From assembly GCF_004362745.1 (NCBI RefSeq), contig NZ_SNXY01000006.1, positions 248,001 to 312,000 on the forward strand: a DNA stretch of 64,000 nt, in the 5' to 3' direction. The notes under the pieces were generated by a model. It was not told where the DNA came from. It searched no databases and saw nothing but the letters and a program-made list of their open reading frames with translations. Positions 1 through 11,157 of this stretch are shown here, piece after piece (position 1 is the first letter of the stretch; each line of letters starts with the position of its first letter). The position numbers and the translations under genes were made by a program. Source of the stretch: Oharaeibacter diazotrophicus (lineage in GTDB: Bacteria; Pseudomonadota; Alphaproteobacteria; Rhizobiales; Pleomorphomonadaceae).

Positions 1-1
1 C

Positions 2-1581
<1,580 letters not shown>

Positions 1582-1585
<4 letters not shown>

Positions 1586-1866
1586 CCGCCGGCCGCCGCT
1601 CGGTCCGGGTCCTGATCGAGGGCCGGGTCCAGGGCGTCGGCTATCGCGCCTGGACCGAGCGCCGCGCCACGGCGCTCGGTCTCGCCGGCTCCGTCCGCAA
1701 CCTCTCCGACGGCCGGGTCGAGGCGGTGTTCTCCGGCGATCCCGCGGCCGTCGACGCCATGCTGGCGGCCTGTGCCGAGGGCCCGCGCGGCGCGCTGGTC
1801 CGGGCCGTCGTCGTGACCGTGCCGGATCCGGACGAGGTCACGGGGCCGTTCCGCATCCTGCGCTGA
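1582..1866 (+). CDS. acyP: Acylphosphatase
   Basis: A 94-residue protein of the size usual for acylphosphatases, which hydrolyse acyl phosphates such as acetyl phosphate or 1,3-bisphosphoglycerate in the cytoplasm. The N-terminal signature EGRVQGVGYRAW carries the substrate-binding Arg, and SVRNLSDGRVEAVFSG carries the catalytic Asn. The start is a GTG at 1582 that overlaps the stop of the upstream carboxylase gene by 4 bases (GTGA), implying translational coupling; no later Met would keep the first beta strand. It is therefore the last cistron of the acyl-CoA carboxylase operon. The fold is well known; the physiological substrate is not. Confidence 0.9.
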
Positions 1867-1950
1867 GTGCGCCCGCCCGCGTCACCCGCGCCGGTTCTCC
1901 CCGCCGGCGGTCCGTGCTATCGGCTGGACCGTTCGGGACGGGAGCAGGGT

Positions 1951-2976
1951 ATGGCAAATCCGGTACTGGTCGACGTCACCCGCGGCGACGTGGTGGAGAG
2001 CCGCCATCGCGGCGCGATCGCGGTGATGGACGCCGCCGGGCGGACGGTGTTCGCCGTCGGCGACGTCGAGCGCCCGGCCTTCCCGCGCTCGGCGGTGAAG
2101 GCGTTCCAGGCCCTGCCGTTGATGGAGTCCGGCGCCGCCGACCGCTTCGGTTTCGGCGATCGCGAACTCGCCCTCGCGGTGTCCTCGCACAACGGCGAGG
2201 AGGGCCACGTGGCCATGGCGCGGTCGATGCTGGCGAAGGCCGGTCTCGACGAGGGCTGCCTCGCCTGCGGCGCCCATTGGCCGCAGCGCGAGGCGGACAA
2301 GGCGCGGCTGCACCGCATGGGCGCGCCGGCCGGCCGCATCCACAACAACTGCTCGGGCAAGCACGCCGGCTTCCTTTGCGCGGCCGTGCAGATGGGTGTC
2401 GATCCCGCCGGTTACAACCGCCCCGACCATCCGCTGATGCGCGAGGTCGTCGCCGCGGTCGAGGCGATGACGGGCGCCGCCCACGGCGCCGACGTCTGCG
2501 GCACCGACGGTTGCTCGATCCCGACCTTCGCGATCCCGATCGCGGCGATGGCGCGCGGCTTCGCCCGCTTCGTCACCGGCGAGGGGCTGTCGCCGGAGCG
2601 CGCGCGCGCCTGCACGCGCCTGCGCGACGCCGCCATGGCCGAGCCCTTCATGGTGGCCGGCACCGGCCGCTTCTGCACCGACGCGATGGCGGCGCTCGGC
2701 GGACGTACCTTCGTAAAGACCGGCGCCGAGGGCGTGTTCACCGCGGCGATCCCCGGGCGCGGCCTCGGCCTCGCCGTCAAGATCGACGACGGCGCCGCGC
2801 GCGCCTCCGAGGCGGTGACGGCGGCGTTGCTGATCGAACTGCTCGGCCTCGACGCCGACGATCCCGCCCGCGCCACGCTCGATCGCCTCGCGGCGCCGGA
2901 GATCCGCAGTTGGGCGGGTGAACTCTGCGGGGGCTTGCGCGTCGCCGCCGACCTGTCGGCGGCACGGCCGGACTGA
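1951..2976 (+). CDS. Type II-like (rhizobial) L-asparaginase
   Basis: A 341-residue protein of the asparaginase_II family (the thermolabile rhizobial asparaginase group, distinct from E. coli AnsA/AnsB). It would hydrolyse L-asparagine to aspartate and ammonia. Family features visible are the SRHRGAIAV start, PRSAVKAFQALP, the SHNGEEGHV segment, a CGAHWP motif, the NNCSGKHAGFL block with the conserved Ser-Gly-Lys, and CGTDGCSIPTFA. A longer frame opens at 1867, but the ATG at 1951 is preceded by GGAGCAGGG and begins the conserved domain, so it is preferred. No signal peptide is seen, so it is cytoplasmic. It ends at a strong bidirectional terminator. Confidence 0.88.
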   Translation: MANPVLVDVTRGDVVESRHRGAIAVMDAAGRTVFAVGDVERPAFPRSAVKAFQALPLMESGAADRFGFGDRELALAVSSHNGEEGHVAMARSMLAKAGLDEGCLACGAHWPQREADKARLHRMGAPAGRIHNNCSGKHAGFLCAAVQMGVDPAGYNRPDHPLMREVVAAVEAMTGAAHGADVCGTDGCSIPTFAIPIAAMARGFARFVTGEGLSPERARACTRLRDAAMAEPFMVAGTGRFCTDAMAALGGRTFVKTGAEGVFTAAIPGRGLGLAVKIDDGAARASEAVTAALLIELLGLDADDPARATLDRLAAPEIRSWAGELCGGLRVAADLSAARPD

Positions 2977-3000
2977 GTCGCCCGCAGCGTGCCGAAACGA

Positions 3001-3030
3001 AACGGCCCCGGCGTCGCCGCCGGGGCCGTT
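3001..3030. terminator. Bidirectional hairpin terminator
   Basis: A perfect 13-bp GC-rich stem with a 4-base loop, lying between the stop of the asparaginase gene (+) and the stop of the secreted protein gene (-), so it can serve both convergent genes. The T-tract is short. Confidence 0.75.
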
Positions 3031-3055
3031 CCCGTGTCGTGGGGTCGTCCGCCGA

Positions 3056-3559
3056 TCAGGGGACGATGAAGTTGAAGCCGACGTTGCCGGAAGCGACGTA
3101 GGTGCCGCTCACCTCGCGCATCGTGTAGATGCCGTATTCGTTGGCGTTGCAGTAGGTCGTGGTGCGCAGCGACGCGGTCACCGCGGTGCCGCCGCCGCTG
3201 CGGCCGTAGTCGGCCGCGACGACCGGCACCGAAGCGTTGATCGCCGTGCTGCCGAGCGAGGTCGGGCGGATGCAGTAGATGCCGACGGTGTTGGCCGGAC
3301 GGCGCATCGAGTAGGCGCCGTAGCTGCGGACCACGCCGTACTGGTAGTCGTAGACGAGCGCGACGCGGACGTTGCTGCCCGCGGCACCGCCGACGATGCG
3401 CTGGGTGCCGACGGTCGACTCCGTGGCGCGGGTCGAGCCACCGGCGACCTGGCCGCCCGAGACCGTGTCGTTGCGCGACACCTTGGCGGTGTCGTCGGCG
3501 GCGAGGGCCGGCGTGGCGAGGGTCGCGGCGAGGGCGATCGTGGCGACGAAGCGATTCAT
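3056..3559 (-). CDS. Small secreted protein of unknown function
   Basis: A 167-residue protein with a clear Sec signal peptide (MNRFVATIALAATLATPALA, cleavage after ALA). The mature part is rich in Thr, Ser, Val and Tyr, lacks membrane segments, and contains two short similar motifs (RTTTYCNANEYGIYTMRE and RRPANTVGIYCIRPTS) suggesting an internal duplication of a small beta domain with paired Cys. No family is recognised. The frame extends 20 codons upstream, but the Met at 3559 directly begins the signal peptide. It is monocistronic, flanked by the terminator downstream and a dyad (3662-3679) upstream. Confidence 0.75.
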   Translation of the reverse strand: MNRFVATIALAATLATPALAADDTAKVSRNDTVSGGQVAGGSTRATESTVGTQRIVGGAAGSNVRVALVYDYQYGVVRSYGAYSMRRPANTVGIYCIRPTSLGSTAINASVPVVAADYGRSGGGTAVTASLRTTTYCNANEYGIYTMREVSGTYVASGNVGFNFIVP

Positions 3560-3661
3560 GGTTCTGGATCTCCATCCCGGTCTGTCGGCCGACGCCCTGT
3601 TCGGGCCCGTCCGGCTCACACGGAAACTAGGGCCGGGGGCCTGAACGAAGCATGGCGCGGC

Positions 3662-3679
3662 CGTTCAGCTACATGAACG
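3662..3679. promoter_or_regulatory. Inverted repeat upstream of the small secreted protein
   Basis: CGTTCA-N6-TGAACG lies about 100 bp upstream of the start at 3559, in the gap before the next leftward gene. Its symmetry fits an operator, but no regulator gene is adjacent and the assignment is speculative. Confidence 0.3.
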
Positions 3680-3732
3680 CCGCCAATGGCCGATTTGTGT
3701 CGGGGCCACACGGAGAAATGTCGCGTCCACCC

Positions 3733-5106
3733 TCAACCGAGGCTGTTCTCGCTCACCGTCACGTGGGGGAAGCGGGTCTCGCCGAGGGCTAGGTCGCCGG
3801 TCTGGAACTCGGCCCAACGCATCCCGCGCACCGCGCCGGAGCGGACGTCCGAGATCACGTTGCCGGAAATCACCACCGACCCCGCGCCCTCGACGACGCT
3901 GACGCCGATGCCGACCTCGGCGTCGCGGATCATGTTGCCGCTGGCGACGACGTTGCGCAGATAGGGCCCCCAGCCCATCAGGATCGCGACGCTCGGCGCG
4001 CCGTCGATCACGTTGCCCGAGACGGTGGTGTCGGCCTCGACCGAGATGCCGATGCCGAAGTCGAGGCCGTATTCGTCGGGGTAGGGCGCGCCGTGGCGGA
4101 GGTTGCGCACGATGTTGCCGGAGACGACCGCGAGCCGGCCGCCCTCGTTGAAGTTGGCGACCGAGATGCCGACCGAGGCGCCGTCGACCACGTTGCTGGC
4201 GATCAGCGCGCCCTCGAAGCCGAACTCGGAGTAGATCGCGGTCTCGCCGGAGCGCAGGCACTGGTTGCCGGTGATCTGGACGTTGCTGCCGGAGTTGGAG
4301 CGGATCGCGCTGAAGGCGCAGTCGGCGACCCGGTTGTCCGAAACGATCACGCCGCCGGCCCGGAACACGTTGATGCCGTTGCCGTTCTGGCCGGTGCCGC
4401 CGGAGCGGGCCTCGATCCGCTCGACCCGGTTGCGCGCGACGATGGTGCCGTCCTCGCCGGCCTCCCAGCGGTGCACCAGGATGCCGCCGTCGCCGCAGTC
4501 GGAGACGGTGTTGCCGGCGATCTCGAGCCCGCGCGCGTCGACGCTCCACAGCCCCGCCTCGCGGGCGCCGGTGATCCGGTTGGCGGTCAGGCTGCCCGAG
4601 ACCTTCTCGAGCGCCACCGCGTGGCGCGAGCTGCCGACCACTTCGCAGCGGGTCATCGAGAGGTCGGAGACGCCGGAGAGGTGCAGCAGCGCCGGTACGC
4701 CGTCGTCGAGCGCGCGGTTGGCGCCGTCGAGCACGATGCCGTCGAGGCCGATCGACGAGCCGCCGACAGCCGTCAGCAGGGTTCCGCCGCCGGTGTAGAC
4801 GAGGCGGCTCTCGCCGGGCACGCCGACGAGCTTCAGCCGGCTCGGCAGCACCACGTTGGAGAGTTCGTAGCGGCCGGGCGGCAGGTAGAGCGGCTTGCCG
4901 GCGGCGGCGGCGCGGTCCATCGCCTGCTGCATCATCGCCGACTGGTCGCCGTTGCCCGAGGGCGCGTAGGCGGCGTCGCCGCCGGCGAGCGACCCGCGCA
5001 GGTCCGCGAGTTCGATCCGCGCCGTGGAATCCGAGCGTGCCGGCGTGAACATCAGGGCCGTGCCGATGCTCGCGACCGTCCCGTAGAGAAATGCGCGGCG
5101 ATCCAT
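3733..5106 (-). CDS. Tat-exported right-handed beta-helix repeat protein (TIGR03808-like)
   Basis: A 457-residue protein starting with a twin-arginine signal (MDRRAFLYGTVASIGTAL). After it comes a pectate-lyase-like N-terminal segment in which a disposable coordinate is built from the residues DQSAMMQQAMDRAAAAGKPLYLPPGRYEL, then many parallel-beta-helix coils of the form xxxxGNxVxxCxxxGIxV. This matches the uncharacterised Tat-exported repeat family (RR-plus-repeat) common in Hyphomicrobiales. It probably acts in the periplasm or at the surface on a polysaccharide, but no catalytic residues can be assigned. The Met at 5106 is chosen because it starts the RR signal; the frame is open further upstream. 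Confidence 0.8.
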   Translation of the reverse strand: MDRRAFLYGTVASIGTALMFTPARSDSTARIELADLRGSLAGGDAAYAPSGNGDQSAMMQQAMDRAAAAGKPLYLPPGRYELSNVVLPSRLKLVGVPGESRLVYTGGGTLLTAVGGSSIGLDGIVLDGANRALDDGVPALLHLSGVSDLSMTRCEVVGSSRHAVALEKVSGSLTANRITGAREAGLWSVDARGLEIAGNTVSDCGDGGILVHRWEAGEDGTIVARNRVERIEARSGGTGQNGNGINVFRAGGVIVSDNRVADCAFSAIRSNSGSNVQITGNQCLRSGETAIYSEFGFEGALIASNVVDGASVGISVANFNEGGRLAVVSGNIVRNLRHGAPYPDEYGLDFGIGISVEADTTVSGNVIDGAPSVAILMGWGPYLRNVVASGNMIRDAEVGIGVSVVEGAGSVVISGNVISDVRSGAVRGMRWAEFQTGDLALGETRFPHVTVSENSLG

Positions 5107-5219
5107 GATCCGACTCCGAGGCCCCCGCGGGGCCCCGGAGCAAGACCCGTTCCGCACGCATCCGTGCCGGAACGGGACAGCCGGCCGCCGTCGCGGCCGG
5201 AGCGTTCCCGGTGCCGGGA

Positions 5220-5723
5220 TCAGCTGCCCGACTTCACCTTGGCGAACAGCGCGTCGACGCCGGCCTTGTAGACGCCCTCGATCGCCTCCTTGGCGGCCTC
5301 GTCGGTCGCGCCGGCGGCGGCGTCGAACTTGCCGGTCCACTTGATGCCGGCGCCGCCGTCGTCGTCCTCCTTGGTGGAGAGCGTCGAGGTGTAGTTGGCG
5401 ACCGGCAGCGGGCCCGGCTCCAGGATGGCGTAGGTGTAGGAGTGCTTGGCGTCGTCCCACTCCACCAGCTTCTCGACGATCGTGCCGCCGCCGCCCGCGA
5501 GCGTCAGCGTGCGGATCTTGGCACCGTCACGCTCGCCGAGCTCGCACTTGGCGACGGCCGGATGCCAGTTGGCGATGCCGCAGAAGTCGCCGATCGCCTT
5601 CCAGACGCCGTCGGCGGTGATGGCCTTGTCTTCGACGCGGTACTTGGCGTCGACCGCGAATGCGGGCGACGCGACCACGGCGAACCCGGCCGCGACCAGC
5701 GCGACCCTCGTCAGCACGGACAT
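5220..5723 (-). CDS. Secreted SRPBCC (START/Bet v1-like) family protein
   Basis: A 167-residue protein with a Sec signal peptide (MSVLTRVALVAAGFAVVASPAFA) and a polyketide-cyclase/SRPBCC-like domain: the IGDFCGIANWHPAV helix-loop, a CELGERDGAKIRTLTLAGG strand pair, ILEPGPLPVANYTSTL, and a C-terminal amphipathic helix. This family binds hydrophobic ligands; the ligand is unknown. The start at 5723 has a GGGGAGGA ribosome site 7-8 bases upstream. The gap to the Tat-exported gene that follows on the same strand is 113 bp, so co-transcription is possible but not certain. Confidence 0.8.
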   Translation of the reverse strand: MSVLTRVALVAAGFAVVASPAFAVDAKYRVEDKAITADGVWKAIGDFCGIANWHPAVAKCELGERDGAKIRTLTLAGGGGTIVEKLVEWDDAKHSYTYAILEPGPLPVANYTSTLSTKEDDDGGAGIKWTGKFDAAAGATDEAAKEAIEGVYKAGVDALFAKVKSGS

Positions 5724-5841
5724 TGGGTATCCTCCCCGGATTGATGCGCCTTCCTCGGGGCGCGCGGGGATCATCGGGACGTTCTGCCCGGCCGCTCAAG
5801 TGAACGTTCGGTAACGTGGCGGGACGGAAGGTCGCGGCCGG

Positions 5842-6948
<1,107 letters not shown>

Positions 6949-7037
6949 CGGCGTCGCTCCCCCAGGGATCCCGTTCCTGTCTTCCCGGGATCCCGAACGG
7001 GATCCCGGCCTCGTTTCTCTCGTGTCTCGTCGTGCGC

Positions 7038-8726
7038 TCAGGTCGCCTCGCCGGCGACGGCGATGCGGCCGAAGAAGGCGTCCTCGGGCCCGAGCGTCAC
7101 GGCGTCGGCGTCGGCGACCGAGCCGAAGCCGAGGTCGACCGCCTCCGGCGCCATCCCCGCCGGCAGCGGGAACGTCGCGGCTTCGTGGCCGAAGTTGAAG
7201 ACGCAGAGGACGGCGTCGGCGCCCGTCCGGCGCACGAAGGCCATGACGTCGCCCTCGGCCGGCAGGAACTCGATGGTCCCCTCGCGCAGCGGCGCCGTCT
7301 CGCGGCGGAAGGCGAGGAAGCGCTTGTAGTGCTCGTGGAGCGAACCCTCGACGCCGACCTGACGGTCGGCGGCCAGCGGCAGGTGATCGGCCGGCACCGG
7401 CAGCCACGGCTTGCCCTCGGAGAAGCCGCCGTGCGGCGCGTCGGCCAGCCAGACCATCGGCGTGCGGCAGCCGTCGCGGCCCTTGAACTCCGGCCAGAAG
7501 CGGATGCCGTAGGGGTCGACGAGGTCGTCGTAGGTGAGGCTGGCCTCGCCGAGGCCGAGTTCCTCGCCCTCGTAGAGGCAGACCGAGCCGCGGAAGGACA
7601 GGAGCAGCGACGAAACGAGCTTCTGCATGCGCAGCGGATCGGCGGCGTAGGGCAGGAAGCGGCTCGCCCAGCGCGGCACGTCGTGGTTCGAGAAGGCCCA
7701 GCACGGCCAGCCGCCCTGGCTCGCCTCGTAGCGGCCGATGGTGGTCTCGAAGAAGGTCTTGCCGTAGCCGTCGCCGAGCAGGTCGAAGCTGTAGCACATG
7801 TGCAGCTTGTCGCCGCCGGCGGTGTAGGCGGCCATGATCTCGATGGCGCGCGAGCCCTCGCCGACCTCGCCCATGGCGGTGGTGCCGGGGAACTCGTCGA
7901 GGACGGAGCGAAGTTCCTTCAGGAAGTCGAGGTTCTCCGGCCGGCTCTTGTCGTAGAGGTGGACCTGCCGGCCGTAGGGATTGACCGCCGGGGCGTCGTT
8001 GCCGGCGGGGCCGTCGGTCGGCGCCGGCGGGTTGGAGCGCAACTCGGCGTCGTGGAAGTAGTAGTTGACGGTGTCGAGGCGGAAGCCGTCGACGCCGAGC
8101 TCCAGCCAGAAGCGGAGCACGTCGAGCACCGCCTTGCGGACCTCCGGGTTGTGGAAGTTGAGGTCGGGCTGCGAGGTCAGGAAGTTGTGCATGTAGTACT
8201 GGCAGCGCCGGCTGTCCCACTCCCAGGCCGGACCGCCGAACACCGACAGCCAGTTGTTCGGCGCGGTGCCGTCGGGCGCGGAATCGGCCCAGATGTACCA
8301 GTCCGCCTTGGCGTTGGTGGTGTTGAGGCGCGATTCGACGAACCAGGGATGCATGTCCGAGGTGTGCGAGATCACCTGGTCGATGATCACCTTGATGCCG
8401 AGCCGGTGCGCCTCGGCGGTCAGCGCCTGGAAGTCGCCGAGGGTGCCGAAGATCGGGTCGACGTCGCAATAGTTCGAGACGTCGTAGCCGAAGTCCTTCA
8501 TCGGCGAGGTGAAGAAGGGCGACAGCCAGATCGCGTCGACCCCGAGGTCGGCGAGATAGGGCAGGCGGGCGGTGACCCCCGGCAGGTCGCCGATGCCGTC
8601 GCCGTTGGAGTCCTGGAACGAGCGCGGATAGATCTGGTAGATCACCGCCCCGCGCCACCAGTCGGCGTCCGCCTCGTGGGCGGGCAGGACGGTGGCGGAG
8701 GTGGTGAGCGCCTTCGGATCGTGCAT
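7038..8726 (-). CDS. aglA: Alpha-glucosidase (GH13)
   Basis: A 562-residue cytoplasmic GH13 enzyme that hydrolyses imported alpha-glucosides such as sucrose, maltose or trehalose. The (beta/alpha)8 barrel begins WWRGAVIYQIYPRSF; catalytic residues are the nucleophile Asp in GFRLDTVNYYF (about residue 218), the general acid Glu in MGEVGEG (about 287) and the transition-state Asp in SNHDVPR (about 349). A calcium-type DSNGDGIGDL loop and a C-terminal beta domain follow. No signal peptide is present, consistent with action after uptake. The gene lies 5 bases after aglG and 89 bases before aglK, in one operon. The start is ATG 8726 with AAAGG upstream. Confidence 0.94.
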   Translation of the reverse strand: MHDPKALTTSATVLPAHEADADWWRGAVIYQIYPRSFQDSNGDGIGDLPGVTARLPYLADLGVDAIWLSPFFTSPMKDFGYDVSNYCDVDPIFGTLGDFQALTAEAHRLGIKVIIDQVISHTSDMHPWFVESRLNTTNAKADWYIWADSAPDGTAPNNWLSVFGGPAWEWDSRRCQYYMHNFLTSQPDLNFHNPEVRKAVLDVLRFWLELGVDGFRLDTVNYYFHDAELRSNPPAPTDGPAGNDAPAVNPYGRQVHLYDKSRPENLDFLKELRSVLDEFPGTTAMGEVGEGSRAIEIMAAYTAGGDKLHMCYSFDLLGDGYGKTFFETTIGRYEASQGGWPCWAFSNHDVPRWASRFLPYAADPLRMQKLVSSLLLSFRGSVCLYEGEELGLGEASLTYDDLVDPYGIRFWPEFKGRDGCRTPMVWLADAPHGGFSEGKPWLPVPADHLPLAADRQVGVEGSLHEHYKRFLAFRRETAPLREGTIEFLPAEGDVMAFVRRTGADAVLCVFNFGHEAATFPLPAGMAPEAVDLGFGSVADADAVTLGPEDAFFGRIAVAGEAT

Positions 8727-8731
8727 CGGAA

Positions 8732-9886
8732 TCAGCCGCCTTTCACGGAGCCGGCCAACAGGCCGCGGACGAAGTAGCGTTGCAGGGAGAAGAACACGAT
8801 CAACGGCACCACGATGGTGACGAAGGCCGAGGCCGTGAGGATCTCCCAGTTGCCGCCGCGCGAGCCGAGCAGGGCGTTGAGCTTGCCCGTCAGGACCAGC
8901 TCGTCGGCGCCGGACCCCAGGAAGACGATGGCGACCAGCAGATCGTTCCACACCCACAGGAACTGGAAGATCGCGAAGGACGCCAGCGCCGGCAAGGACA
9001 GCGGCAGCACGATCTTGCGGAAGATCCAGAAATCCGACGCGCCGTCGATCTGGGCGGACTCGATCAGGTCCTTGGGCAGGCCGGCGATGTAGTTGCGCAA
9101 CAGGTAGATCGCCAGCGGCAGGCCGAAGCCGGTGTGGGCGAGCCAGATGCCGAGGTAGGTCTTGGAGGGCACCCCGAAGGCCGAGCCGACCTCGTTGTAG
9201 AGCTTGAGGAGCGGGATCAGCGACATCTGCAGCGGCACGACCAAGAGGCCGACCACCAGCGCGATCAGGTAGTTGCGCCCGGGAATTCGCATCCAGGACA
9301 AGGCGTAGGCGGCAAAGGCCGCGATCAGGATCGGGATCAGCGTCGCCGGAATGGTCACCGTCAGCGAGTTGACGAACGAGCGTCCGATGCCCTCCGAGAA
9401 CAGCACCCGCTGGTAGTTCTCGAGCGTGAAGCGCGGCGGCGTCGCCTGGACGTAGAAGACGCGCCGGCCGCGCTCCTCGGTGAAGGCCGTCGGCGACGTC
9501 TGCACGTAGCCGCCGTCGGCGTTCACGGTGAGCGTGCCGCCGTCGCCGAGGTCGGCGGTGGTGCCGGCGGCGTAGGCGGCCGGGTTCTGGACGCGGATGC
9601 CGAAGGCGGTGACGGTGCCGGTCGCGCCTTCCTCGAACAGGTTGCCGGTGATGGCGTAGCGCCCGTCCGGCTGCTGCTGCTGGTCGGCCGACCCCTTCAG
9701 GCGGCCGACGGCGTTGCTGGTCGAGGTGGTCAGCGCGGTCCACCAGCCGGTGGCGGCGATCTGGTCCTTGTCGCGCAGCGACGAGATGAACAGGCCCGCC
9801 GTCGGCAGCGTCCACAGCGCCACGATCAGGAGAACGGCGAGGTGGAGGACGATCCGCCCGGGTTTCAGCGACTTGGCGACGGCCAT
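8732..9886 (-). CDS. aglG: Alpha-glucoside ABC transporter permease
   Basis: A 384-residue MalG-type inner-membrane permease. A first membrane helix (residues ~12-32) is followed by a large periplasmic insert of roughly 120 residues, then five more helices; the EAA loop for ATPase contact is LIESAQIDGASDFWIFRKIVLPLSLP. The periplasmic insert with repeated aromatic/Gly strands is typical of AglG and makes it longer than ordinary MalG proteins. It starts one base after the aglF stop, so translation is coupled, and ends 5 bases before aglA. Confidence 0.93.
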   Translation of the reverse strand: MAVAKSLKPGRIVLHLAVLLIVALWTLPTAGLFISSLRDKDQIAATGWWTALTTSTSNAVGRLKGSADQQQQPDGRYAITGNLFEEGATGTVTAFGIRVQNPAAYAAGTTADLGDGGTLTVNADGGYVQTSPTAFTEERGRRVFYVQATPPRFTLENYQRVLFSEGIGRSFVNSLTVTIPATLIPILIAAFAAYALSWMRIPGRNYLIALVVGLLVVPLQMSLIPLLKLYNEVGSAFGVPSKTYLGIWLAHTGFGLPLAIYLLRNYIAGLPKDLIESAQIDGASDFWIFRKIVLPLSLPALASFAIFQFLWVWNDLLVAIVFLGSGADELVLTGKLNALLGSRGGNWEILTASAFVTIVVPLIVFFSLQRYFVRGLLAGSVKGG

Positions 9887-9887
9887 C

Positions 9888-10901
9888 TCAGTGCCCTCCC
9901 GCTTCCTGCTGCGCCCGGCGGATGTTCCAGACCATGATCGGGATCACCGCCACCATGATGATCACCGCGATCGCCGCGCCGCGGCCGAAGTCGCCGCCGC
10001 CGCGGAACATCCAGTCGAACATCAGGTTGGCGAGCACGATGGTGTTCCACTGGCCGTTGGTCATCGTCAGCACGATGTCGAACACCTTCAGCACCAGCAC
10101 GGTGATGGTGGTCCACACCACGAGGATGGTGCCGGTGATCTGCGGCACGACGATGTAGAAGAAGGTCTGGAACGGGTTGGCGCCGTCGATCACGGCGGCC
10201 TCGATGGTGTCCTCCGGCACGCCGCGCAGGGCGGCGGCCAGGATCACCGTGGCGAAACCGGTCTGGATCCAGACCAGGATCACCATCAGGAAGAAGTTGT
10301 TCCAGAAGGGCAGGGCGATCCAAACCTGCGGGTCGCCGCCGAGCGCGGTGACGATGGCGTTGAGGAGGCCGATCTGCTCCTGGCCCTCGCCGCGGTAGTC
10401 GTAGACGAACTTCCAGATCACCGACGCGCCGACGAAGCTGATCGCCAGCGGCATGAACACCAGGCTCTTGGCGATGTTGCCCCACCAGATCCGGTCGGTC
10501 AGCACCGCGATCACGAGGCCGAAGAAGGTCGAGGCCGCCGGCACCACCAGGAGCCACAGCACGTTGTTGAAGATCGACTGGCGGAACTGCGGGTCCGAGA
10601 AGGCCCAGGCGTAGTTCGCGCCGCCGACGAAGGCGTCGCCGGTGCGGTCGTGCACCGACAGCCACAGCGTCTCGACGATCGGATAGACGAGGTAGATCGT
10701 CAGGAGGAGCAGCGCCGGCCCCAGGAACAGCCAGGGCCGGACCCAGGACTGGACCTTGAGGTTGCGCGGCCGGTAGACGCCGTCGCGGCCCTCGGCCGGG
10801 AACAGCCGGTCGAGCAGGAAATTGCTGCCGTAGAAATAGGCGACGCAACCGCCGACGCCGAGGACGACGGTGACGAGCGCGGATCCGAGCTGCTCCAACA
10901 T
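9888..10901 (-). CDS. aglF: Alpha-glucoside ABC transporter permease
   Basis: A 337-residue MalF-type permease. There are two N-terminal hydrophobic segments (residues ~5-25 and ~55-75) and further helices including a C-terminal one; the EAA loop is TIEAAVIDGANPFQTFFYIVVPQI. It pairs with AglG to form the membrane channel. The ATG at 10901 is chosen (GAGGGGGG ribosome site, hydrophobic first helix) over a longer in-frame opening upstream. It is separated from aglE by 256 bp that hold a strong nested stem-loop, a usual arrangement for lowering permease relative to binding-protein expression. Confidence 0.92.
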   Translation of the reverse strand: MLEQLGSALVTVVLGVGGCVAYFYGSNFLLDRLFPAEGRDGVYRPRNLKVQSWVRPWLFLGPALLLLTIYLVYPIVETLWLSVHDRTGDAFVGGANYAWAFSDPQFRQSIFNNVLWLLVVPAASTFFGLVIAVLTDRIWWGNIAKSLVFMPLAISFVGASVIWKFVYDYRGEGQEQIGLLNAIVTALGGDPQVWIALPFWNNFFLMVILVWIQTGFATVILAAALRGVPEDTIEAAVIDGANPFQTFFYIVVPQITGTILVVWTTITVLVLKVFDIVLTMTNGQWNTIVLANLMFDWMFRGGGDFGRGAAIAVIIMVAVIPIMVWNIRRAQQEAGGH

Positions 10902-11021
10902 GGCGACCCCCCTCGTGTGACGCCCCCTTTCCGGGAGGCGCGCGGTCGTGGGGCACCGATCCCGGACCCCGTGGCGGGATCCGAGGCGGCACCGTGCCCG
11001 CTCGTTCAGGCCGTGTGATGT

Positions 11022-11077
11022 CCGAGCGGCCGCCCGTTTCCGCGGACGCCGAACGTCCGCACGGGTCACGGCCGCTC
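11022..11077 (-). promoter_or_regulatory. Intercistronic stem-loop between aglE and aglF
   Basis: An 11-bp perfect outer stem (11022-11032 with 11067-11077) encloses an inner 6-bp hairpin (11041-11046 with 11052-11057). It lies 80 bp after the aglE stop, the position where sugar-transport operons often carry a structure that stabilises the binding-protein mRNA or attenuates read-through into the permeases. A second smaller dyad sits at 10959-10982. Confidence 0.6.
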
Positions 11078-11157
11078 GGCCGGCGCCCGATCGGGGCGCG
11101 CCTCCCCCGCTCGGGAGGCCGACACCGGCGTCGGCCCCCTGGCGGGTTCGGGATCAC

